From Caldilineaceae bacterium (lineage in GTDB: Bacteria > Chloroflexota > Anaerolineae > Caldilineales > Caldilineaceae), in contig JACKBA010000040.1 in NCBI GenBank assembly GCA_020634815.1, forward strand, positions 1-59,366: a stretch of DNA of 59,366 nt. Reading direction: 5' to 3'. A model generated the notes under the pieces. That model saw nothing but the letters and a program-made list of their open reading frames with translations. It was not told the DNA's origin and searched no databases. Within the stretch, counting starts at the first letter, position 1. The number at the start of each line of letters is the position of its first letter. The translations under genes were made by a program, and so were the position numbers. Below, piece by piece: positions 26,956 to 41,907 of this stretch.

Positions 26956-27402
26956 TCAGCTAGCGCCGGTCGTCTCTTCGCCGCAGCAGTCGGCACAGAG
27001 ACCGTAGAATTCGAGGAGGTGGCTCTTGATGCGAAAGCCGAAACGCGCTTCGAGTTCGCGCTCCATGCTGTCGGCAACACATTGTTCGAAGTCGAGGATA
27101 CGCCCGCACTGCGAACAGACGAGATGATGATGGCCGCCCTCTGCCCGGATATAGGTCGGACCGCTGTCGCCGACGTAGATAGGACGCACGATACCGAGAT
27201 TGGTGAGCAGTTCCAGCGTACGGTAGACGGTGGCGCGGCCGGTCTGCGGGTGAATGGCCTGTGCCTGGGCGAGAATTTCGTTGGGATTCAGATGCTCGCC
27301 TTCGCGCTGGATGACCTCCAGTACAGCAAGGCGCGGCGGCGTGATCTTATAGCCCGCTTCGCGCAGGCGATCAATCAATTCCGGCGACATTTCGTGAGAC
27401 AT
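26956..27402 (-). CDS. zur: Fur family regulator, probably Zur
   Basis: This 148-residue Fur-fold repressor has a winged helix (YKITPPRLAVLEVIQ, TGRATVYRTLELLTNLG), the His cluster GGHHHLVCSQCG and a second Cys pair CADCC, giving a structural Zn(Cys)4 site. Its position immediately upstream of znuA, with a Fur-type box between them, argues for zinc sensing; Fur or Mur specificity cannot be excluded from sequence alone. It starts at ATG 27402, 15 bp after a small membrane-protein gene that may share its transcript. Confidence 0.88.
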   Translation of the reverse strand: MSHEMSPELIDRLREAGYKITPPRLAVLEVIQREGEHLNPNEILAQAQAIHPQTGRATVYRTLELLTNLGIVRPIYVGDSGPTYIRAEGGHHHLVCSQCGRILDFEQCVADSMERELEARFGFRIKSHLLEFYGLCADCCGEETTGAS

Positions 27403-27417
27403 CTTGCCGTCATCTTA

Positions 27418-27819
27418 TCACGGCATGGGTTGAAGCGACCAGTACCCCAGGTAGATGGCGGCGGCGACGAGTAGCAGGATGATGCCGACGACGGCTGCAT
27501 TGGCGCTGAAGTTGAGGGCGCCGGTGAGATCGCGCATGCTCTGGTACGTACGGTCGCGCAGCGAGTCGGGCATGACCGAGCGGCTGTAATGGTAGCGAAG
27601 ATCCGCTGCCGCCGCGCGGCCGCCGATAGCCGACGTCGTGGCGAGCGCGAGCGGCGCCAGGGCCACCAGCGCCAGCGCGTTGACATAGTCCAGGAGCGAG
27701 CGCCAGCCCAGCAGCCAGGCCACCACGGCAGCGATGAGCGCGAAGATCAGCACCCAGATCGCAACATGTACGAGCCCGAGCAGAAACGAGTGTCGAGTGC
27801 TTTCGGTTTTTGGTCCCAT
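27418..27819 (-). CDS. Small membrane protein of unknown function
   Basis: This 133-residue protein starts MGPKTESTRHSF at ATG 27819 behind GGAGG (spacing 7). Three hydrophobic segments are visible: LLGLVHVAIWVLIFALIAAV, YVNALALVALAPLALATT and AAVVGIILLLVAAAIYLGYW. A polar stretch (YHYSRSVMPDSLRDRTYQSM) lies between helices 2 and 3. I do not recognise a family. It lies directly upstream of zur on the same strand, so a link to metal homeostasis is possible but unproven. Confidence 0.7.
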   Translation of the reverse strand: MGPKTESTRHSFLLGLVHVAIWVLIFALIAAVVAWLLGWRSLLDYVNALALVALAPLALATTSAIGGRAAAADLRYHYSRSVMPDSLRDRTYQSMRDLTGALNFSANAAVVGIILLLVAAAIYLGYWSLQPMP

Positions 27820-27959
27820 GCCCGATCCTCCAGCCATGTTGCAGTCCAGTGAATGCTGACGTCGAGTATACGGCGACAGGGCGGGTGCTCCCTGACATTT
27901 TACCGCCGTCACAGTGACCTGGCGACGAACAGGCTTGACGTGCGACCAGCCAGGCGCGA

Positions 27960-29366
27960 TCAGGGCAGCCACTGCGGGCGCTGGCCGGGGCTTATCACCT
28001 GCCATTGCTCGCCGGTCGCGACGTCCATCAGCCAGACCGAGATGACGATGTCCGGCCCTTTGAGCGGGAAGCGGTGATAGAGCAGGTAGCGCCCATCCGG
28101 CGACCAGGCCGGCGGCCCGTGGTCGATGGCGCCGTCGTCGGTCAGCGGCCGCGCATCGCTGCCGTCGGCGCGCATGATCCACAACTGCTTGCTCAGCGTC
28201 GCGCCGGGGCCGTCGTTGATGTTGCGCCGGAACGCGATCCATTCGCCGTCGGGCGACCAGACCGGCGCGCCATCTTCCACCGGCGACGTTTCGCCACTGA
28301 GGTTGACACGAGTATCGGCGATCGGGTCAACCAGGAAGAGGTGGATCGATACACGGTCGCCGTCGACACGTTGCTCGTTCATGACGAACTGCGTGGCCCC
28401 AGGTCGCCAGACCGCTGCTTCGCCGGTCTGCGTGGGGTAGAAGCGTTCGTCGCCGCTCTCCAGGTTGTAGACGCCGATGCCGACGAAATCGGGCGAGAGG
28501 TAGGTGATCCACTGACCGCCGTTCGCCCAGCGCGCCTCGAAGCCGAGCTTCTGGCTGTCGCTGAAGACGGGCGCCGTCTCGCCGCTGGCAACGTGCATGA
28601 TGTAGAGCCGCGGTGGGTTGACGGCCGCCGCACCGAAGTCGTTGGCGTTGCGCTGCGAGAAGAGCAGCAGTTCGCCATCCTGCGACCACGACGGGCTGCT
28701 ACAGAAGGCGTTCGGGCAGGCGAGCAACTGCTCGGGCGCGGCGGCTCCCGGCGCAAGCGCCCAGAGATCGCTGGTGCCCGCATCGGTGAGCGCCGAGTAG
28801 GCAATGCGCCCGTCCGCTGGCGACACGGTAAAGTCCCAGATGCCGCTGGCGGCGTCGGTGATCTGATTCACCGAGTTCTCATTGCTCCCAGCCCCGCCTG
28901 GCTGCGGCAGCGGTGTCGTGAAGAGTTGCTCCTTGCCATCGACGACGCGCGTGAAGAGCGCCTGTGCGCGGCCGGTAGCGAAGCCCCACTCCAGCGCGCG
29001 GGTGAGCGTCCGCCCGTTGGCGCCGCTCACGCCGGGAGCGATGCGTGCGCGATAAAGCGTGTCCGGCGCCAGCGATTCGGGGACAAAGGTAACGGTGGCG
29101 CCGTCGACGATGGTCTGGCCGGCGGCCGGCGGGTCCAGGCTGACGGAGACCGCGCCATCGGCCAGCGGTTGGTCGAATTCGACGACAATGTGCCCGCGCG
29201 TCGAGACGCCGGCACTCCCATCGGCCGGTGTCACGGTGACCGCTTCCAGGCCGACCTGGTCACCGCGCCAGATGAGCAGCAGGATCAGGAGCGCAGCGCC
29301 GGCCGCAACGCCCAGCACAGTGAGGTCGAAGCGGCTCAGGCGGCGGGCACTCGGTGCAAGGGACAT
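27960..29366 (-). CDS. Membrane-anchored Ig-like plus WD40/PD40 beta-propeller protein
   Basis: This 468-residue protein has an N-terminal TM anchor (LTVLGVAAGAALLILLLIW) and a bacterial Ig-like (Big_5) domain (about residues 43-130: TVTPADGSAGVSTRGHIVVEF, APDTLYRARIAPGV). TolB-like PD40 blades follow (WSQDGELLLFSQR, WSPDGEWIAFRRN, WSPDGRYLLYHRF). It probably faces the outside and mediates protein or ligand contacts. It follows the TIGR03943 gene by 28 bp on the same strand, suggesting a shared transcript with the permease pair. The function is unknown. Confidence 0.8.
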   Translation of the reverse strand: MSLAPSARRLSRFDLTVLGVAAGAALLILLLIWRGDQVGLEAVTVTPADGSAGVSTRGHIVVEFDQPLADGAVSVSLDPPAAGQTIVDGATVTFVPESLAPDTLYRARIAPGVSGANGRTLTRALEWGFATGRAQALFTRVVDGKEQLFTTPLPQPGGAGSNENSVNQITDAASGIWDFTVSPADGRIAYSALTDAGTSDLWALAPGAAAPEQLLACPNAFCSSPSWSQDGELLLFSQRNANDFGAAAVNPPRLYIMHVASGETAPVFSDSQKLGFEARWANGGQWITYLSPDFVGIGVYNLESGDERFYPTQTGEAAVWRPGATQFVMNEQRVDGDRVSIHLFLVDPIADTRVNLSGETSPVEDGAPVWSPDGEWIAFRRNINDGPGATLSKQLWIMRADGSDARPLTDDGAIDHGPPAWSPDGRYLLYHRFPLKGPDIVISVWLMDVATGEQWQVISPGQRPQWLP

Positions 29367-29394
29367 GGCTCAGAAAGGGTGGATTGGCGCCGGC

Positions 29395-30189
29395 TCACGG
29401 ATAGAGATAGGGCTGATCGGGCATGGCGACGGGCGTCACGCGTTGGGCAGACAGGATGGGCAGGGACGCGCCGTCAAAGACGCCGGGCTGCAAGATGCCC
29501 TCTACGCGCACCCAGGCATCGTTCTCCAGCGTGGCGCCATCAGGCCAGCGCACGACCATGGTGACCACGTTGGCGTCGGCCACGCAGCAACTGACGATGA
29601 AGCGGTTGACCATGAACTGGCTCTCGTCCAGCCGCTCATCGTGATAGACGAAGCCGACGACGTCAACCGGCTCGCCGGCAAAGGCTTCCGCCGCGTTAGG
29701 CGACGCCGAGAAGGCGTGCAGCCAGTCGAGCAGATTGCGGTCGAGCGAGCTCTTTTGCGCGGCGGCGCGCACGGCAGCCGGCAGGACGTTGCGTGGCTGC
29801 GATGCGATGTTGATCTCGCGATTCTCCATGGCGGCGGCGCCCAACGGCCGCGGCGGGATAAGCACGCCCAACACGACCGGCAGGACGACCAATGCCAGTC
29901 CTGCCCACGTCAGGCGGTGATGCGTGTGCGGCTCGGCCGCGTCGTGCGCGTGCACATGCTCGTGGTCGAGATCATGCGCGTTGGGCTCGTGCTGGCGTCC
30001 AACCGGTCGATAGCTGATGGCGACGAGCACCAGCCCGACAATGGCAAGCACGGTGTAGATCATGAAGCGCTGGTTGATATAGAAGAAGAGCGTGCCGTCA
30101 GCCAGGCGCGTGTAGAGAAAGAGGGCGAGCCCAAGCAGGATCAGCGCTTTGACGGCATTTTGGAATTTAGGGCGGTTGATGAGATTCAT
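29395..30189 (-). CDS. TIGR03943 family permease-associated protein (DUF1980)
   Basis: This 264-residue protein has two N-terminal TM helices, a His-rich loop (HEPNAHDLDHEHVHAHD, then PHTHHR) and a further TM helix. A C-terminal extracytoplasmic-type domain (VDVVGFVYHDERLDESQFMV, VRVEGILQPG) follows. The family almost always accompanies a DUF318 permease, which lies 13 bp upstream here. The His-rich loop suggests metal binding. Its neighbourhood to zur-znuA would fit metal traffic, but substrate and direction are not known. Confidence 0.85.
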   Translation of the reverse strand: MNLINRPKFQNAVKALILLGLALFLYTRLADGTLFFYINQRFMIYTVLAIVGLVLVAISYRPVGRQHEPNAHDLDHEHVHAHDAAEPHTHHRLTWAGLALVVLPVVLGVLIPPRPLGAAAMENREINIASQPRNVLPAAVRAAAQKSSLDRNLLDWLHAFSASPNAAEAFAGEPVDVVGFVYHDERLDESQFMVNRFIVSCCVADANVVTMVVRWPDGATLENDAWVRVEGILQPGVFDGASLPILSAQRVTPVAMPDQPYLYP

Positions 30190-30202
30190 GCGATCACTCG
30201 GT

Positions 30203-31309
30203 TTACCAGCCGATATTCAGATTCCACCAGATGCCCATGAGCATGGAGAGCAGCATGGGCAGCAGGATCAGATATGCGACGGCGCGCCGCTGGAAGACAC
30301 CCAGGAACATGAGCGAACTCTTGATATCGACCATGGGGCCGAAGACCAGGAAGGCGAGCACGGAGCCGGTGGTGAAGGTGCCGGCGAAGGCCAGCGCCAG
30401 GAAGGCGTCGACCGTGGAGCAGACGGAGAGCACGAAGGCCAGCGCCTGCATGACCAGCACAGAGACGACCGGTCCCTGCCCCACAGCGAGCAGAGCGCTC
30501 TGCGGCACCAGCGTCTGCATGGCGGCGGCCAGCATGGAGCCGGCGATGAGATAGCGCACCATGTCGAGAAAGTCGTCGCCGGCCAGGGTGAATGACTGAG
30601 TGAAGCGCTGGCCGAGCGGCGCTTTGGGCTGGTGATGGTCATGGTCGTGAACCGCGCAGCAGGCATCGGCATGCGCCTGGCAGACGGCCGGCAGGAGCAC
30701 CTCTTCGGGCGTCGCCCGGCTGAAGAGAAAGCCGACGACGACCGCGATGAGAAAGCTGAAAACGATGCGCCCGACAAAGACCGCGCCCCAGCCGAAGGCA
30801 CTGTAGGTACTGAGCATGACGACCGGGTTGACGACCGGCGCCGCCAGCAGAAAGGCGATGCCGATGGAGAGGGGCAGTCCCTTCTCATAGAGCCGGCGCA
30901 CGACGGGCACCACGCCGCACTCGCACACGGGAAAGACGATGCCCATGACGCCGCCCACCATGGCGCCGGGCAGCGCGGCCTTGGGCAGATAGCGATCGAT
31001 GGCCGACTGATCCACGAAGACGGCGATCAGCCCGGAGACGATGGAGCCGGCCAACAGAAAGGGCACGGCCTCGATGAAAATGCCCAGGGAAATTGTGACG
31101 AAGGTCTGGATGCGCTGGTAGAGATAGGGCAGCCCCTGTCCGCTGACCACGACATCGTAGAAGATGGCGATCAGCGCCAGCGCGCCCAGTGCCAGTGTGA
31201 GCGCCCAGCGCAACCATTGGCGGCGGGGGACAGAAGCCTGTGAGTCGGCGGGCGGCGGCGCGGCGGGGCTGATGTCATCCGGCGCGGGCCTGGTCGGGTC
31301 GACAAACAT
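30203..31309 (-). CDS. DUF318 / ArsP-like permease
   Basis: This permease of about 368 residues (PF03773) has around 8 TM helices. Conserved family motifs are visible: GIVFPVCECGVVPVVRRL, AAPVVNPVVMLSTY, LSVCSTVDAFLALAFAG and GPMVDIKS. A Cys/His-rich loop (CQAHADACCAVHDHDHHQ) lies between the two halves. ATG 31309 (MFVDPTRP) is taken although no strong ribosome site is seen. Characterised relatives export organoarsenicals (ArsP) or are of unknown role; the pairing with TIGR03943 and the metal-binding loop point to a metal-related substrate. Confidence 0.86.
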   Translation of the reverse strand: MFVDPTRPAPDDISPAAPPPADSQASVPRRQWLRWALTLALGALALIAIFYDVVVSGQGLPYLYQRIQTFVTISLGIFIEAVPFLLAGSIVSGLIAVFVDQSAIDRYLPKAALPGAMVGGVMGIVFPVCECGVVPVVRRLYEKGLPLSIGIAFLLAAPVVNPVVMLSTYSAFGWGAVFVGRIVFSFLIAVVVGFLFSRATPEEVLLPAVCQAHADACCAVHDHDHHQPKAPLGQRFTQSFTLAGDDFLDMVRYLIAGSMLAAAMQTLVPQSALLAVGQGPVVSVLVMQALAFVLSVCSTVDAFLALAFAGTFTTGSVLAFLVFGPMVDIKSSLMFLGVFQRRAVAYLILLPMLLSMLMGIWWNLNIGW

Positions 31310-31350
31310 GGCGCGATTGTACGTCAACGCGGCTGGATCGAGAAGAATGA

Positions 31351-31393
31351 CCGGCGCCGCGCCTGCCGGGAAGTGACAGGTGAGCGGCGCCGG
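31351..31393. terminator. Possible stem-loop between VUT and permease genes
   Basis: CCGGCGCCGC (31351-31360) and GCGGCGCCGG (31384-31393) are perfect inverted copies with a 23-nt loop. They are placed after the VUT gene on the minus strand. There is no T-run, so the assignment is tentative. Confidence 0.35.
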
Positions 31394-31420
31394 ATGCAAG
31401 GCGGCTGCCCTACGCGATCG

Positions 31421-32113
31421 CTACTGTTCGCTCCAGTCGCGGTCGCGCGTCACGTAGATGAGCGGCATGCTCACGACCGAGACGGCGTACTTCAGGATCA
31501 GATTGAAAAGGAAGATCTGCCAGATCACATCCCACGGCAGGACGCCGGCGAAGGCGCCAAGCGTGAAGATGAGGTTATCCACCGGCACGCTGACGCTGTT
31601 GCTGACGAGCACGCGCGCCCACTGGTGGCGGTGAGTGATCTTGGTGACGAACCAGTGATAGACCTCGGTGTCGACCAGTTCGCTGACGACCATGGCCACG
31701 ATGGAGGCGACGACGATGCGGCCAAGCAGGCTGGCATCGAACACCGCGTTCCATTCGGTATTCAAGCCCCACGACGGATCGCCTGGGACATTGGCCACCC
31801 ACCACAGGTAGAGCGCCGTAAAAAGATTGACCACCGCCGACGCAACGATGAGTGTCTGCGTGTTGCGCTTGCCGATGGTCTTGTGCGCCACATCGCGCAG
31901 GGTGAAGGTGATGGGGTAGATGAAGGTGCCCATGTCCACCGCCAGGCCGAAGACGATACCGATCTTCAAGCTGGCGATATTGGACAGGAGTTGGGCACCC
32001 GTGTAGGCTGCGATGGCAACGACTGCCGCCGTGCTCATGGTCACCGCCGCCGCATGGGCCAACTCTCCATTCCGGGATGTTCCGGTTGCTTTGACTGCGT
32101 CTTGAACGCTCAC
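31421..32113 (-). CDS. VUT family transporter (queuosine-precursor transporter-like)
   Basis: This membrane protein of about 230 residues has six hydrophobic segments and the Vut_1 (PF02592) features: TFTLRDVAHKTIGKRNTQTLI, VVSELVDTEVYHWF and SNSVSVPVDNLIFTLGAF (quoted in parts). GTG 32113 is chosen because AGAGGAGA lies about 10 nt upstream. The frame stays open into the repeat at 32185, but that extension encodes only repeat-derived residues. Characterised relatives (YhhQ) import queuosine precursors. Confidence 0.86.
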   Translation of the reverse strand: MSVQDAVKATGTSRNGELAHAAAVTMSTAAVVAIAAYTGAQLLSNIASLKIGIVFGLAVDMGTFIYPITFTLRDVAHKTIGKRNTQTLIVASAVVNLFTALYLWWVANVPGDPSWGLNTEWNAVFDASLLGRIVVASIVAMVVSELVDTEVYHWFVTKITHRHQWARVLVSNSVSVPVDNLIFTLGAFAGVLPWDVIWQIFLFNLILKYAVSVVSMPLIYVTRDRDWSEQ

Positions 32114-32184
32114 GCTACACTTCTCCTCTGTTTTGGTAAGGCGGGAACTGCGACCGCCATGAAAAAAGACGAAACGAAAGTGTA

Positions 32185-32220
32185 GCCGCAAAGACGCAAA
32201 GACGCAAAGGAAGCGCAAAG
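32185..32220. repeat. Left inverted repeat of the GxxExxY unit
   Basis: GCCGCAAAGACGCAAAG (32185-32201), extended by ACGCAAAGG and AAGCGCAAAG, stands 16 bp before the GxxExxY start codon. The first 17 bp are the exact reverse complement of 32717-32733. Confidence 0.92.
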
Positions 32221-32236
32221 AATTCGGGAAGGATTT

Positions 32237-32635
32237 ATGAGCCGTACCCTGGTAAAGCTTACAACTGAAGAGGAACGAATTGGCAAGTTGGTGGTCGATT
32301 CGGCCTATACTGTACATCGGGGACTTGGGCCGGGCTTGCTGGAAAAGGTCTACGAGCTCTGCTTTTGTCACGAATTGGCGAAACGCGGGCTACGCTTCAG
32401 CCGGCAGACAGACGTGCCGATCGTGTATGATGGGATTCTGTTTTCCGAAGGATTGCGCCTCGATGTGTTGGTCGAGGACCTTGTTGTCTGCGAACTAAAG
32501 GCTGTCGAAGTGATGCAGCCGCTCTTTCTTGCGCAAATCATGACGCAGTTGAAGCTAACCGGGAAGCACCTCGGTTTCTTGATCAACTTTGAAGTTCCGC
32601 TGATCAAAGACGGAATCCGACGCGTTGTACGCTAG
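32237..32635 (+). CDS. GxxExxY protein (PD-(D/E)XK nuclease-like, PDDEXK_3)
   Basis: This 132-residue protein contains the naming motif GPGLLEKVYE. It also has the PD-(D/E)XK-like core: IVYDGILFSEGLRLDVLVED followed by LVVCELKAVEVMQP, where D...ELK would form the metal site. The C-terminal block LGFLINFEVPLIKDGIRRVV is typical of the family. The biochemical role of the family is not established. The gene lies alone between the divergent VUT gene and carB, exactly inside a pair of GCAAAGAC inverted repeats, and looks like the cargo of a small mobile or repeat-associated unit. Confidence 0.93.
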   Translation: MSRTLVKLTTEEERIGKLVVDSAYTVHRGLGPGLLEKVYELCFCHELAKRGLRFSRQTDVPIVYDGILFSEGLRLDVLVEDLVVCELKAVEVMQPLFLAQIMTQLKLTGKHLGFLINFEVPLIKDGIRRVVR

Positions 32636-32693
32636 CAACGCGTCGAATGCCGGCCAACAGATGGAGATATCATCAGCACTTTTCGATATTTCC

Positions 32694-32733
32694 TTTTCTT
32701 TGCGTTTTCTTCGCGCCTTTGCGTCTTTGCGGC
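32694..32733. repeat. Right inverted repeat of the GxxExxY unit
   Basis: Tandem TTTGCG-type units end in CTTTGCGTCTTTGCGGC (32717-32733), an exact inverted copy of the left end. The whole bracketed unit 32185-32733 is 549 bp. I see no convincing flanking target duplication. Confidence 0.92.
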
Positions 32734-32758
32734 CAAAACAATCTTGTGAGACTTTCTG

Positions 32759-36181
<3,423 letters not shown>

Positions 36182-36192
36182 GCTGATCACGG

Positions 36193-36227
36193 TGATGTGC
36201 CGCGCCAGGCTATGGCGCGGCACATCA
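36193..36227. terminator. Bidirectional stem-loop after carB
   Basis: TGATGTGCCGCGCC (36193-36206) and GGCGCGGCACATCA (36214-36227) form a perfect 14-bp stem with a 7-nt loop. It lies between convergent genes and includes the stop codon of the minus-strand gene. Confidence 0.75.
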
Positions 36228-37784
36228 GGAATGCAGGGTGCGTTCGAGCCCCGCGTGCAGCAGGCCGGCCAGCAGCGGATTCTTGCGCACCGGCAGCGCG
36301 GTCATCCAGCGTGCCAGCAGCGCCGCGTGGCCGGCCATCTCCTCCTCGCTGTGCAACGCCAGCCACAGGGCTTGCAGGCGCAGCGCCCCGGCCATGGTCG
36401 TCTGTAGGAGGCTGCGATTGGGCAACCCGTCGATCTCGCGCAGCACGACGCCGGTCAGTGCGGCAGTGTTCACGGTGCTATCGCCGCTGCGCGCGGGCTG
36501 CAAGGTCGACCACACCGCCGTTGCCCAGCCGACCCACCCGGCAAAAATCGGGTGTTCGATGAGCGCGCCGGCTGCGGCTTCGAGCGCGGCAACGTCCGGC
36601 TGCTCCAGGCCGGTCGTGATCTCCTCGGCCAGGAACGGGGCCAGCGATTCGGGCATCTCCGCCGGCGCAAATTGCCAAAGCAGGTCATTGTAGAGCTTGT
36701 ACTCGCCCGGCAAATCGGCCTGGGCATCACGTGCCCACCAGGCATCCAGCGTGCGGCTGACCAGCGCGCGCCCCACGTCGAAAGGAATCTGGAGCAACAA
36801 CGCCGGCTTCCCGCCCCCATTGTCGAAGTTCACCAGATCGCCAACCTTACCGTGGGAGGGGAGCTGCGTCTGCTCCATCGTTTCGACGCCGGAAAATTGC
36901 AGCACACCGTCCGCCGGCGCAAGCACGAAGGCAAGCAGTGCGCCATCTTCGCGCGCGGGGTCTGTGACGTCATGCACAAACCACAGCGTCGCAAAGCCGC
37001 CGGTATCGGCCGCGCTCAGCAATGCGTGCCAGCCGGCAGGATCGGGTGGCTGGAAACGACGCCCCGTGAACTGGAGCTTGCGCAGGCTGCGCTCGCAGAG
37101 TTCGGCCAGGGTCGGGCTGAGCGTCTGCGCCAAAACGTACAGCGCTCGGTGCGCCGCTTCGCCCGCTTCGGCGGCTGCGAGCATGGCAAGACGCTCCACA
37201 GCAACGCGCGCGACCTGGTGGCGCTGATCCTGGGCGATGAGCCGCAGCAGTTCGACGCGATCGGCCGGCGCCAGGCGGTCGAGCAGGCCCAGCACCATGA
37301 ACGCCACGTCCACTGGGTGTTCGGCCATCTGCGTCACATATTCGAGCAGGACATGGCGGTTGGTGCGCCCCTCCTCGATAGCTTCCAGCAGACTCTGGAA
37401 CGCGGCATCGTCGCTGCCGGCCAGGTCGCCCATGAGCGCCGGCGACACGGTTTCGCCCAGGTAACGCTCGAGGATCAGCGCGGCCGTCGTACGTTGCAAC
37501 GGTGCATGTTGGCGATCGGCGACGACGGCGCGCAATGGCGGCACGATCAACTCCGGGGGCAGCAGCGCGCAGAGATGGCCGATGCCGCCGCGCACCTGGC
37601 TGCTTGTCGTGCCAAGGTTGCGCTGCACCGCCGCCACCAACAGCTCGGCCGAGAAGCGGTCGGCGATGGCGCGCACCTGGTCGACCAGCTCTGCCTCGGC
37701 GTGTGTCGCGGCCAGCGTGGCCAGCGCTTCTTCCAACTGGCGGCGCTGTTGAAATGTATTGATAATACGTGGTTCTTCGGCCAT
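36225..37784 (-). CDS. Hypothetical protein, helical-repeat-like
   Basis: This 519-residue protein is rich in Ala and Leu with many amphipathic helices (LEEALATLAATHAEAELVDQV, APLQRTTAALILERYLGE), suggestive of HEAT/ARM-like repeats in the first half. The second half has a beta-containing stretch (FVHDVTDPAREDGALLAFVLAPADGVLQF) resembling none I can name. No signal peptide or TM helix is seen, so it is probably cytoplasmic. It converges with carB and lies divergent from the isomerase-like gene. The function is unknown. Confidence 0.7.
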   Translation of the reverse strand: MAEEPRIINTFQQRRQLEEALATLAATHAEAELVDQVRAIADRFSAELLVAAVQRNLGTTSSQVRGGIGHLCALLPPELIVPPLRAVVADRQHAPLQRTTAALILERYLGETVSPALMGDLAGSDDAAFQSLLEAIEEGRTNRHVLLEYVTQMAEHPVDVAFMVLGLLDRLAPADRVELLRLIAQDQRHQVARVAVERLAMLAAAEAGEAAHRALYVLAQTLSPTLAELCERSLRKLQFTGRRFQPPDPAGWHALLSAADTGGFATLWFVHDVTDPAREDGALLAFVLAPADGVLQFSGVETMEQTQLPSHGKVGDLVNFDNGGGKPALLLQIPFDVGRALVSRTLDAWWARDAQADLPGEYKLYNDLLWQFAPAEMPESLAPFLAEEITTGLEQPDVAALEAAAGALIEHPIFAGWVGWATAVWSTLQPARSGDSTVNTAALTGVVLREIDGLPNRSLLQTTMAGALRLQALWLALHSEEEMAGHAALLARWMTALPVRKNPLLAGLLHAGLERTLHS

Positions 37785-38022
37785 GGATGATTCCTGATTC
37801 TGACAGGCGGACCGGAACTCGGTCGCTGCCTGGTGCGTACTGACATTATCGGTGCAAACGGAGAGCCGTCAAGCCGGACGGATGCAGGGTGTCCGTCAAG
37901 CCGGGCAGCGATGGGCCGGCTCGGAACCGGCCGAAAACCGATGGTACGCGTATTCCTGGCGCCGCTTTGCCCAGTGGTACAATGCAGCAAACGGTTTTCT
38001 CACACAAAAAGGAAGATTCCTA

Positions 38023-38835
<813 letters not shown>

Positions 38836-38844
38836 GGAGCGGTC

Positions 38845-39261
38845 ATGGCACGAACGGCGATGTTTGCGGGACTGGTCTTTGACCAGGAAGAGAACGCACT
38901 CGACGTGACGTGGGTGGGCGAGAATGCCTGCTATGTCGTGTACGAGGATGATTTCAAACGCCATGTCGACGCCGCGGCCGTGGACCGCCAGGTGCTGCGC
39001 TTCATGCGCGAGCAGGTCGAAGGCAACCGCGACATGGCCGTGAGCGCCATGCTGGAAATGATGGGACGCGACGACCTCTTTACCAAGGTCGCGGTCGAAT
39101 CCACCATTGACAACATGGAGCAGGCGGTCGGCCAGCCCATCCCCGAGGACGCCCGGCAGTGGCTGGGCATGCTTGGCTTCAAGATCGTCATCGATGAGCA
39201 GGGCACGGTCCTCGACATTCAGATGCCGGCCGGCGGCATCGACGAGGGCGACGGCGAGTAG
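38845..39261 (+). CDS. Conserved-looking hypothetical protein
   Basis: This acidic 138-residue protein starts MARTAMFAGLVFDQEENALDVTWVG and is rich in charged residues. Alternating beta-like segments (ACYVVYEDDFKRHV, FKIVIDEQGTVLDIQM) and a central helix (VLRFMREQVEGNRDMAVSAML) are visible. There is no signal peptide and no recognised domain. It starts 9 bp after the isomerase-like gene with GGAGC upstream, so the two are probably co-transcribed. A strong terminator follows. Confidence 0.72.
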   Translation: MARTAMFAGLVFDQEENALDVTWVGENACYVVYEDDFKRHVDAAAVDRQVLRFMREQVEGNRDMAVSAMLEMMGRDDLFTKVAVESTIDNMEQAVGQPIPEDARQWLGMLGFKIVIDEQGTVLDIQMPAGGIDEGDGE

Positions 39262-39267
39262 CACAAA

Positions 39268-39313
39268 ACGAGGGCGCCGGGCAGATACCGGCGCCCTCGT
39301 CCTTTTCAATTTT
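39268..39313. terminator. Intrinsic terminator after 39261
   Basis: ACGAGGGCGCCGG (39268-39280) pairs with CCGGCGCCCTCGT (39288-39300) around a 7-nt loop, followed by CCTTTTCAATTTT. It probably serves the convergent Nudix gene as well. Confidence 0.85.
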
Positions 39314-39325
39314 CTCCGCGAACGT

Positions 39326-39885
39326 CTACGTTGCCTGGGCGTTGTTCAGCGCAACGAGGGCCAGCGCGACATTGGCTGCCCACGGCAGCACCTTGAACTC
39401 GCCGGCCAGCAGCGCGCGCTCGACGCTCTCCCGATCCAGCAGCAGCAACTCCTGCTCCTCGAGATCGTCGGCGTCGATGGGCTGCTGCCAGCGCGCAGCC
39501 GTGGCCAGGAAGAGATGCGCGGTGCCGGCGCCGCGGTTACCGTCGACGGCATAGCTGCCCAGGTGTCGCCAGTTGTCGGCGACGTAGCCGGTCTCCTCCA
39601 GCAGTTCGCGCTGCGCGGCGGCCAGCGGTTCCTCGCCGGCTTCGATATAGCCGCCTGTTACGCCCAGGCTCAGCCCCGCAACGGCATATTTCGGCTGGCG
39701 AAAGCAGACGAAGTGCTCATCCTCGGTTACAGCCACGACGTTGATATAGTCTGGGCTGATGACCCAGCCCCAGTCCTCGACGACGGCGCCGTCCGGAAAG
39801 GCGACCACGTGACTTTCCACCGCCAGAAAGCGGCCGTCGCCCACGGTCAGCAGGTGCGTGCGTTGCAGCGTGCGCGGCCCTTCCA

Positions 39886-39889
<4 letters not shown>
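39326..39889 (-). CDS. Nudix hydrolase (ADP-ribose pyrophosphatase-like)
   Basis: This 187-residue protein has the full Nudix box, GGYIEAGEEPLAAAQRELLEETGYV (quoted here only as a motif: G-x5-E-x7-REL-x-EE-x-G). The N-terminal part (DGRFLAVESHVVAFPDG) and the downstream sequence resemble the ADP-ribose/NDP-sugar hydrolase group. It overlaps the NYN-domain gene by 4 bp (39886-39889), so translation is probably coupled. The exact nucleotide substrate is unknown. Confidence 0.9.
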
Positions 39890-41907
<2,018 letters not shown>

